DNA of 64,000 nucleotides from NCBI RefSeq assembly GCF_003122325.1, contig NZ_QFBC01000006.1, forward strand, positions 248,001 to 312,000. The letters run 5' to 3'. Source of the DNA: Rhizobium album. GTDB lineage: Bacteria; Pseudomonadota; Alphaproteobacteria; Rhizobiales; Rhizobiaceae. Both the position numbers and the translations under genes were made by a program. Position 1 is the stretch's first letter; each line of letters begins with the position of its first letter. Positions 9,222 through 15,946 of the stretch are shown here, one piece after another. The notes beneath the pieces are model-generated. The model worked only from the letters and a program-made list of their open reading frames with translations. It did not search any database and had not been told where the DNA came from.

Positions 9222-11042
9222 CTATCGGTAGTGGAGTTCCTCGGACTTGCCCCTGCCCTGCTGGCGCGGCGGCTCGAGGTGAAGCACAAGATGCGGAGCC
9301 TTGAGCGATGCATCCGGCGACATGTCCGTGTCCTCGAAGGTCAGCCGCGCGAGACGGAACGTTCCCTCGTCGCTTCCGAGCAGGACAGCGGCGCCATCCT
9401 CCGGCATCGCCAGTTGAGGAAGGTCCGAGACGCGCCGCTCAGAAAGCTGGTCGTGCAGCAGCTTCAGGCGTGCGCGGAGGTAGCGGACAGGGATGTTGAG
9501 CTCGATCTGCCCCGGCTTCGATCCGAGGATGGCGAGAAGCTGGACGATCGCCCGGTCGATCGCGTCGACCTCGCCTTCCTTCGTCAGGGGCAACGCAATC
9601 ATGCCTGCGCCATCGGTCCCGCGGCGCTGCTGCTCCTCGTAGACGGCGACGAGATCCTGGTCGGCGAACGTGTCGCGCGAGGCGCGCCACTCGTCGCGTC
9701 GACGGTACCGAAGCTTCGCGTTGCTCAAGCGATATCCGTTCGCGGCCACTGCGTCGGCGGGGATTGGCTCGCCCCACCCGGCCGGCCAGTAGGTTCCACT
9801 GCCGTAGCCGTCTCCCGACCGCTCGGAGTCGTTTCTCTTGTTCATGTACCGCTTCACCATCGGGGGAAGCTTGCGGCCGTTGGCGATCACCTCGGAGGTC
9901 ATCCGCGCAGGAACGCCCACGGCTGCTCCGGCGAGAAGATGGCGCACGAGCTTCATCATGAAGAACGGAGGGACGGCGTTTCCAACCTGCCGATACTGCG
10001 CATCGCGGGCGCCGAGGAACTCGAAAGAATCCTTGAAGCCCTGCAGACGGGCACCTTCCCGCACCGTGAGGGCGCGGTCATGCAGAGGATGGGTGAAGCA
10101 TCCCGAGGTGACGTTGCCGAAGCCAGCCGAGATCGTGTAGGCCGGAGTGGCCGCGTGGAGGCGGCCATAGAGAGTGGCGTAGTCCGTGAGCCGGACCCGG
10201 CGGAAGCGGTCTGGCAGAAGCTCGGGCGGTATATCCTTCCAGCATCCGCCCTGCGGCACCTTGGACACCCGCTTCCTGTTCAGATCGGAAAGCTTGTTCG
10301 AATGGTGGTTCGGAGCCATGCCTGCGGTGTCGCGCACGAAACTCTGAAATGCGGTGGGCAAGCCGACGGACCCGAGAGTGGCGACCGCCGCCGCGTCCGT
10401 GGAACAGTCGGAAAGGTCGGAGATTGCTTCACTGACACTGACATATTCGGGAAGCTTTCCCGACGCATCGGATGCGTGGGTGTGCAGTGGGAAGTTTGCG
10501 GGAATGGGATCCAGCGTGGCGACGAGGATGAAGCGGTTACGGAGCTGTGGCAGGCCGTAGTCGGCCATGTTCACGACGTCGGCGAAGACGTTGTATCCTC
10601 TGTCCTCAAAGAGCTTGAATAGCTCCTTCACGATGACGAGGTTCTTTCCGTAGACCACGCCGGGGACATTCTCCATGATGACGCGGCGCGGCTTGCGTCC
10701 GACGGCGGTGAACCCATCCAGCAGTCTGATGAAGTGAACGAACAGGGCGTTGCGGGGGTCATCGAGGTGGAACACGCCCATCGTGCTGACCGCCTGGCAC
10801 GTCGGCCCGGCGAAGAACCAGTCGATCTGGTCGATCCCGGCGCGCTCAACGACGTCGGCGGCGGAGACAAGCGATACGTCGCAGCAGTCGACCAGTGCTT
10901 CGGGATGGCTGTTGCGGAAGGTCCGGGTTGCATCTGTGTCGATGTCCAGAGCCCATTTGACTTCGAGATCAGGTATCGCCGCGCAGGCACCGGCCGACAT
11001 GCCGCCGCAGCCGGAATAAAGGTCGATTGCTGTCTGGCCCAT
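9222..11042 (-). CDS. druM: C5-cytosine DNA methyltransferase, DruM-like
   Basis: Dcm-type enzyme of 606 residues from the ATG at 11042, which has a GGGGGA ribosome site; a TTG 33 bp upstream is a weaker alternative. Motif I is DLYSGCGGMSAG. Motif IV reads GPTCQAVSTMG, with Thr where most family members have Pro before the catalytic Cys (Cys82). Motif VI is ENVPG, motif VIII QLRNR, motif IX REGARLQGF and motif X YRQVGNAVPPFF. About 215 residues beyond motif X form an extra C-terminal domain of unknown role. It is the first gene of the minus-strand set that ends in the giant helicase. In Druantia type II a cytosine methylase heads the operon, probably marking host DNA; target specificity cannot be read from sequence. 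Confidence 0.88.
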   Translation of the reverse strand: MGQTAIDLYSGCGGMSAGACAAIPDLEVKWALDIDTDATRTFRNSHPEALVDCCDVSLVSAADVVERAGIDQIDWFFAGPTCQAVSTMGVFHLDDPRNALFVHFIRLLDGFTAVGRKPRRVIMENVPGVVYGKNLVIVKELFKLFEDRGYNVFADVVNMADYGLPQLRNRFILVATLDPIPANFPLHTHASDASGKLPEYVSVSEAISDLSDCSTDAAAVATLGSVGLPTAFQSFVRDTAGMAPNHHSNKLSDLNRKRVSKVPQGGCWKDIPPELLPDRFRRVRLTDYATLYGRLHAATPAYTISAGFGNVTSGCFTHPLHDRALTVREGARLQGFKDSFEFLGARDAQYRQVGNAVPPFFMMKLVRHLLAGAAVGVPARMTSEVIANGRKLPPMVKRYMNKRNDSERSGDGYGSGTYWPAGWGEPIPADAVAANGYRLSNAKLRYRRRDEWRASRDTFADQDLVAVYEEQQRRGTDGAGMIALPLTKEGEVDAIDRAIVQLLAILGSKPGQIELNIPVRYLRARLKLLHDQLSERRVSDLPQLAMPEDGAAVLLGSDEGTFRLARLTFEDTDMSPDASLKAPHLVLHLEPPRQQGRGKSEELHYR

Positions 11043-11210
11043 GATTCCCCCAAGGATTTCACGCAGTAGTAGCAAAGGGAACGCAGATCATCGACAGGAT
11101 TTGCAGCAAAAAGCCATTTTTTTATGAACGCAGGCAGTGACTTGAGCTTGTATAGCGGGTCAACAAGGACAAATACCCCTACACGAAGTTCCCATACGGG
11201 CGGGATCAAG

Positions 11211-11393
11211 GTGAAGAGCGTTAAACGGTGGGCATCGTTTCCACGCATGATAGAACAGTTCCTCCAGCAGCGCGGGGCCGCGGTTCTACCGCCGCGCGAA
11301 CTGGAGGCGATAAGGCACCATCCGCTAGGCCTCGTCGCGAAAGCCAGCAACTTCTACGTTATGACGGGCACCCGACTGGAAGCTCATCGCTAA
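11211..11393 (+). CDS. Possible 60-residue hypothetical protein
   Basis: A GTG-started frame whose product begins MKSVKRWASFPRMIEQFL and contains a basic, helical first half and a VAKASNFYVMTG segment. The residue mix looks more protein-like than the shadows around it. The ribosome site is weak (GGGATCAAG directly before GTG). It lies alone in the roughly 580-bp stretch between the methyltransferase start (11042) and the protease stop (11624), on the opposite strand to both. The rest of that stretch holds nothing I can support. It may be a remnant of a longer gene. No function proposed. Confidence 0.3.
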   Translation: MKSVKRWASFPRMIEQFLQQRGAAVLPPRELEAIRHHPLGLVAKASNFYVMTGTRLEAHR

Positions 11394-11623
11394 CATCTGT
11401 GGCGGGTGCCCAGGCACTGGCGATGGGAGCGATCGGGGTCACGTGGTCGCGCTTGCCGTAACGGCGATCATCGGATGCACGGGTATAGTGACCTTCCTGC
11501 TGATCCGCCGGATTGCGCTAGCGCCTTAGTTCTTCGGCGACAAGGATTTGATGATCCTGTCGTGGGCGACGATGCCACTCGAGGTCGAACGGCACCGAAA
11601 GTGCCGTTCCATTTCGAAGGCCA

Positions 11624-13504
11624 TCAAGCAGCCGTGTGATCTCCCGGAGACCGTCCGATAAGTCGCAGGACCTCCTGGCCAAGAATGACATCGCGCCCCA
11701 TGAGGAGCTCGGCGAGCCCGTGCACGTCTTTCGTGCGGGCCTGGATAATCTCCTCAGCGCGTTCGAGCTGCTTCTCGAGAAGCCGTTCAACCTGCCGCCG
11801 GAGCACAGAATTCTGCCGTCGAAGCTCATCGAGGTCCTTTGATGTCGAAACATCGCAGTAAAGAAGTGCCCCCAGGCCCATGCTGGCAAGCATGAGAGTG
11901 GCAAGGTCCGAAGCCCGCTGAAGGTCTGACCCATCGGCACCGCCTGAGCCCTCGAAAACATCCCCGAGAACGACCTTTTCGGCAGCCATGCCACCGAGCA
12001 TCATGGCAATCTCATCGAGATAGGACTGACGGCTTCGGCTGCGTGTCACCCGCCTCCGCCATTGAACGTGCCCAATGCTACCATCGCGATGCCCCACCTC
12101 TTTCGCGACGACGATCATTTCGATCTCGGCTACAGCGAGTTCGAGGCCGACGACAGCATGCCCGGCTTCGTGGATGCATGCTGCCCAACGCTCCGCGCTT
12201 CCGAGGGCAGCAAGGGGCGGCACGAGCGCCAGCACGTCCGCGGCCTCCACATCCCTGCCCTGTTTGCGCGCAATCCGGCGGGCATCCTTCGCGACCTGTG
12301 CAATCAATGCGCCCGAATATCCGCTCATCGCCTTCGCGGTTTCCTGCAGAGCCTCGGTAGCGCCGGAACTAAGCTCGAGATGGGTTGCGAGCATCTGCGC
12401 TCTCGCCGCCTGATCAGGAAGGTCGATGATGATGTGTCGGTCAAGGCGACCGGGCCGTCTCAAGGCGGAATCGAGATTGTCCGGGTAGTTCGACGCCGCC
12501 ACGACAACGACACCCTCGCGGTCATCCGAGCCATCCAACAATTCCAGGAGGGCATTCACGACCTGCGTGCTATAGCCCGCGTTGTCCCCCCGGAATGATC
12601 GCCTGTCTCCGATCGCGTCGATTTCGTCGATCAGCAAAACTGTAGGCGCATTCTCCTTAGCATCCCGAAACGACTTGCGCATGGCCCCAAGCAGGTCCCC
12701 CAGGTGCCCTTTGGATTGCCATTGTGCACTTGACGTACCGATGAAATGCGCGCCGCACGACCTAGCCAGCGCCTGCGCAAAAAGCGTCTTGCCGCTTCCC
12801 GGCGGTCCGGAAAGAAGCAGGCCAGCGTCCACGTCCCGCCAGGCAATCCTTCCAACCCTCCAGTCCGCCAGATCAGACACGAGGTTCGTTCCCCAATCCC
12901 GCGCGTGGCCGTACCCCTCGAGTTCTTCGAGGCGCGGTTCCCATTTGGCCGGGCTCCTGGCACTGGTCGCCACGGCGAGCTTACCGAGCACGGCATCGAT
13001 CGGCCTTCCCTTGCGTAATGCCGCAAACAGCTCCTTAGGACGATACTGTGCAAGCGCCACCGCATGTTCGCGCCCAATGCGAATCCGCCAAGCGTCCTTG
13101 GCAGCCGAAATCAGATGTGCCGGTTTTACCGGATCCACCTGAACAATCCGGTCGAATGCAAGTTCGAACTCAGGGGGCATCTTGCAGCCGCTCTCGATCA
13201 GGACGACCACGGCCGACTTCAATCGTACGGTATCCTGGGCATCCTCGCACATCGTCTCGCCGCGTCTGCTGAACATGATCGACGCGACATGATAGTGATC
13301 CAAGGCATCGCTCGATTTGAGCACTGCCCTCGTGGCGTCGCGGTAAGCTTCGAACGCAGCATCCGGTGGAGTTGTCAGCCCGATGACTTTTGAATCAGAA
13401 CGCATCTGGAGAAAAAGGCCGCATTTTCGAAGTGCACTGCGGATCGCATAGCCATAGGCCTTGTTTTCGAGCGTGGCATCAGGCTCGATGGGTTTCTTAT
13501 TCAT
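11624..13504 (-). CDS. Soluble FtsH-like AAA+ ATPase/M41-type zinc metalloprotease
   Basis: A 626-residue protein with an AAA+ module and an M41-like protease module. Walker A is GPPGSGKT (233-240), Walker B VLLIDEIDAIGD (289-300), and an arginine-finger region RRPGRLDRH is at 349-357. The zinc motif HEAGH is at 445-449. The third ligand region GGADGSDLQRASDLA near 520-535 matches the Asp of FtsH. Unlike FtsH it has no transmembrane helices; instead about 200 N-terminal residues form an unknown domain. FtsH-type enzymes unfold and degrade proteins, so this should be a cytosolic ATP-driven protease with a specialised target. It follows the TnsA-like gene by 9 bp, and its AGGAGG ribosome site overlaps that gene's stop. 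The genomic setting suggests defence or control of transposition. Confidence 0.85.
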   Translation of the reverse strand: MNKKPIEPDATLENKAYGYAIRSALRKCGLFLQMRSDSKVIGLTTPPDAAFEAYRDATRAVLKSSDALDHYHVASIMFSRRGETMCEDAQDTVRLKSAVVVLIESGCKMPPEFELAFDRIVQVDPVKPAHLISAAKDAWRIRIGREHAVALAQYRPKELFAALRKGRPIDAVLGKLAVATSARSPAKWEPRLEELEGYGHARDWGTNLVSDLADWRVGRIAWRDVDAGLLLSGPPGSGKTLFAQALARSCGAHFIGTSSAQWQSKGHLGDLLGAMRKSFRDAKENAPTVLLIDEIDAIGDRRSFRGDNAGYSTQVVNALLELLDGSDDREGVVVVAASNYPDNLDSALRRPGRLDRHIIIDLPDQAARAQMLATHLELSSGATEALQETAKAMSGYSGALIAQVAKDARRIARKQGRDVEAADVLALVPPLAALGSAERWAACIHEAGHAVVGLELAVAEIEMIVVAKEVGHRDGSIGHVQWRRRVTRSRSRQSYLDEIAMMLGGMAAEKVVLGDVFEGSGGADGSDLQRASDLATLMLASMGLGALLYCDVSTSKDLDELRRQNSVLRRQVERLLEKQLERAEEIIQARTKDVHGLAELLMGRDVILGQEVLRLIGRSPGDHTAA

Positions 13505-13513
13505 GCCCGCCTC

Positions 13514-14134
13514 CTACTTCGCGCGCGGGCGGACGACCGTGTCCGGGCCAAGCAGGTTCTCATCGACGTCCACATCGAGGTGGCCGCGCAGGATCAGGGA
13601 AGCGATCGTCTCCATCGCACGCCCTTCGCATACGGCGGTGAGGCATTCGGTCAATGTGAGCGTGCCCATTTCTTCCAAGGCGGCAAGCACTCGGATACGA
13701 TCTCCAAGCGTTGCTTCATATCGGGCATACCTCACCAGGTCCCTGGCATTGTGGAGGCGAACCGGATTGAGATCGGAGAAGCGCACCAACTGATAACGGT
13801 ACCCTGCCATCGCGAGCACATTCTCAAGCCATTCCGAAGCCTCGTCATCTCCTGTGCAGACCTCGACCATCAAACGCTCGGTCATGGTCTGAACCATGAA
13901 GTCGACATGGTGGCGAAGGCGACGTTGACCGACATCGTCGGCGATCTGATAAGTGAACGGCTGCCATGAGACGACGTCTCGGTCGAGGTCCAGGAGGCAT
14001 GCGTAATCGCGCGCTTCCTGGGATCGGAATACGGGGTGGCCGACGGCCTTCAACGTGGCGAATGGAAATAGCGGGCGGTAGTCTTGGAGATCGCTGGCGA
14101 CATCACCAGCGGCATGAGCGGATAAGGTCTTCAT
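13514..14134 (-). CDS. TnsA-like nuclease-fold protein with degenerate active site
   Basis: A 206-residue protein resembling the TnsA endonuclease fold. It has FRSQEARDYACLLD with Glu40, RHHVDFMVQ with Asp78, and then LMVEVCTGD. The last matches the usual VEVK strand but has Cys93 where the catalytic Lys is expected. The C-terminal half (about 140-200) looks like a winged helix (LTLTECLTAV). In Tn7, TnsA cuts the 5' ends of the element; with Lys lost this protein may only bind DNA or partners. A GGAGGG ribosome site precedes the ATG. It forms a tight two-gene operon with the FtsH-like protease and is separated by 6.6 kb from the tnsB set, which has its own TnsA-like gene. Confidence 0.6.
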   Translation of the reverse strand: MKTLSAHAAGDVASDLQDYRPLFPFATLKAVGHPVFRSQEARDYACLLDLDRDVVSWQPFTYQIADDVGQRRLRHHVDFMVQTMTERLMVEVCTGDDEASEWLENVLAMAGYRYQLVRFSDLNPVRLHNARDLVRYARYEATLGDRIRVLAALEEMGTLTLTECLTAVCEGRAMETIASLILRGHLDVDVDENLLGPDTVVRPRAK

Positions 14135-14493
14135 GACCGTCCCTCCAACGAATAGCGAACTGGGCGGTGCCGGGAACGGTCCCGGGAAGCCGTCAGCGTA
14201 TTCGGAAGGTGGACGTAAACCTGTTGCTCATGGATAGAACATTTAGTGAACACAAATTCGGACGTCAACCAGAATTCTTCGCCGCAGTGAGACCGGGCTC
14301 ACAAATGGGAAATCGGCAGCGCCTTTTTGCTGCGAAAAACGGAGGTTTTTAAGCATTCCATGACGGGTGATACCCGCGATTCGGCCATATCAATCAGTGC
14401 GATAGACCGAAGCCACGGAAAATCGACACACCCTCTCTTGTTGGTTCTGCCGTCGCCGGTTACGGTTTGTCACCGTAGTCGCAGAAAACTTGA
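14135..14493. other. Intergenic stretch, 359 bp
   Basis: Lies between the start of the TnsA-like gene and the stop of the Phd-like gene, both on the minus strand. It must carry the promoter of the TnsA-like/protease operon. The sequence is AT-richer in places (14221-14290). I see no convincing gene, tRNA or repeat. Confidence 0.5.
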
Positions 14494-14697
14494 TCAGAGA
14501 TTGGTATCGTCATCGTCCGAAAGGGGACCGGGCCGGGAGAAGAGTTCTTCCAGCGTCTTTTTGCCAGAAACGAACGTAACGTCAAATCTGCCGTCGGTGT
14601 CGATCACTCTCTGAGTGCCGCGTGTTTTAGCTGCTTCCAGAACTTCCTGGATGCGGGCCTCGGCCTCGTGTCTCTGCCAATCGGAATCACGCGTCAT
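14494..14697 (-). CDS. Phd/YefM-like antitoxin
   Basis: A 67-residue protein whose N-terminal half (W-x8-ARIQEVLEAAKTRGTQRV) follows the Phd/YefM antitoxin pattern, in which a short helical domain sets up a DNA-binding dimer. The second half, with SGKKTLEELF and an acidic tail, fits the flexible toxin-binding end. It begins at an ATG preceded by GAGAGG. It is divergent from the PIN toxin gene with 108 bp between the two starts, which is not the usual head-to-tail toxin-antitoxin arrangement. It may still be the partner, or an orphan left after loss of its own toxin. Confidence 0.6.
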   Translation of the reverse strand: MTRDSDWQRHEAEARIQEVLEAAKTRGTQRVIDTDGRFDVTFVSGKKTLEELFSRPGPLSDDDDTNL

Positions 14698-14805
14698 CTG
14701 GGCCTCTCTCGGACGACATCATGCCAGCCTGCGCAGTATAGCGAACGAATTGGATCGCACCTCAGAGTTTTTCAAGACGGCAGTTTCTGACCACAGGATG
14801 TTACG

Positions 14806-15420
14806 GTGCGGACAGACCCTATTCTTCTACTGGATACGGACATCGTCAGCCTTATGGGTCGCGTGAAACCGCCGAACGGTCTGCGCCCCTGGCTCCTCCG
14901 CGTCGGCATACATCGTCTTGCACTCTGCTATCCAGTCGTAGCAGAACTGCTACGCGGAGCCCACCTTCGGGTGAAGGATGATCCCCAGAGAGCGCTTCTC
15001 ATCGCCAACTGGGTAGATGAGCTTACCTCCATGGCCTTTCCGTTTCCGGAAATGACAACGGAGGTGGCAACGGTCTACGCCAGCATGACATCTGTCCCCA
15101 GCCTCCGGCACATGTGGACCGTTCAGAGCGGCCAGAAAAGCAACAGGCTCGGACATGATTTAATGATATCGGCCGTCGCCATCGTCCACCGGATGCCGAT
15201 TCTCACTGCGAACGTCGATGATTTTCTCGAGATCGATGAACTTTTTCCCCTACCCGGCGTGTACCACCCTATGAAGGCGCGATGGTTCGTGGATCCCGGC
15301 TTCGAGGTGCCTCTGCCATATTTCGATCCAACCGAGCCCGACCCGCATGAGAAGGCTCTGCCCAAGCTCACCAGCCCTAGCGCCTACGGTTCGATCGTCC
15401 CGGGAAACGACACTCAATAG
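14806..15420 (+). CDS. VapC-like PIN-domain ribonuclease toxin
   Basis: A 204-residue PIN-domain protein. The acidic metal site is visible as Asp10 in LLLDTDIV, Glu47 in VVAELLRG, Asp118 in GHDLMISAVA and Asn136/Asp138 in TANVDDF. VapC toxins cut RNA, often tRNA, and are held inactive by an antitoxin. The domain ends by about residue 150; the last 55 residues are an extra tail rich in Pro. The start is GTG with an AGGA site 8 bp upstream; no ATG is close. The only candidate antitoxin nearby is the divergent Phd-like gene. Confidence 0.78.
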   Translation: MRTDPILLLDTDIVSLMGRVKPPNGLRPWLLRVGIHRLALCYPVVAELLRGAHLRVKDDPQRALLIANWVDELTSMAFPFPEMTTEVATVYASMTSVPSLRHMWTVQSGQKSNRLGHDLMISAVAIVHRMPILTANVDDFLEIDELFPLPGVYHPMKARWFVDPGFEVPLPYFDPTEPDPHEKALPKLTSPSAYGSIVPGNDTQ

Positions 15421-15456
15421 AGCACCGAAATCCTATTTTTCCGGCTTGATGGAGCC

Positions 15457-15633
15457 TCACCTCTTCAGACTTTCCCTACGTTTCCCCTGAGATACGATCT
15501 TGCGGCCGACCTTGGCCGGCTCGAATCCCACCTTTGACAGTGCATCGCCAAGCGTTTCATTGTCGGCCGCCATTTCCCCGATCGCGCCAGCCTCACCGGC
15601 TTCGGCCTCATCCTTCTTTCCATGGTCTGGCAT
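15457..15633 (-). CDS. Small charged hypothetical protein, 58 residues
   Basis: Opens MPDHGKKDEAEAGEAGAIGE and closes with a basic tail (GRKIVSQGKRRESLKR). The first half is acidic and Gly/Ala-rich, the second half basic, as in a short disordered-plus-helix protein. The ATG has GGAG 7 bp upstream. It sits between the convergent PIN toxin gene and the divergently oriented methyltransferase gene (314 bp to its start). No family recognised. It could be a small regulator of the methyltransferase. Confidence 0.55.
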   Translation of the reverse strand: MPDHGKKDEAEAGEAGAIGEMAADNETLGDALSKVGFEPAKVGRKIVSQGKRRESLKR

Positions 15634-15946
15634 GCCAATCTCCGATTTCGACAGTCCGCCATCGCGGAGATGTTACGAGCTTTGGCTTACATGCTAACCC
15701 ATTTTGCAGCTTGCCTGAAGGACGCCGCTACAACGTCCACGAAGGGTTTTCCGAAATCGGGTAGCGATTGCCATCAGCGCCAGAGCCGCTTGAGCACATA
15801 GGATCTGCCCAAGCTCCCGAAGGCGCCTTACACCTTCCCGTCGGCATGACCGGCTAGCTCCGAACAGGATAGCTAGAGTTTTAATCAATCCCTTTCCGGG
15901 ACAGCAATTCCGCCGCGGTACGACTACCCGAAACGGAGAGCCTGCG
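15634..15946. other. Divergent intergenic region, 313 bp
   Basis: Separates the 58-residue gene (minus) from the second methyltransferase gene (plus) and so should carry both promoters. I see no further gene, clear repeat or terminator in it. Confidence 0.5.

Noticed and set aside
9170-9313. Longer druF start at 9313
   Set aside because: Would overlap the methyltransferase by 92 bp; the TTG at 9169 has a good ribosome site and the extra residues look like shadow.
1-11042. DISARM or Dpd system as an alternative to Druantia
   Set aside because: No PLD nuclease, separate DUF1998 protein or DpdA-like gene in the set; the gene order fits Druantia type II better.
11443-11529. GTG frame encoding a short membrane-like peptide (about 28 residues)
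   Set aside because: It has one hydrophobic segment but no ribosome site and is too short to support without conservation.
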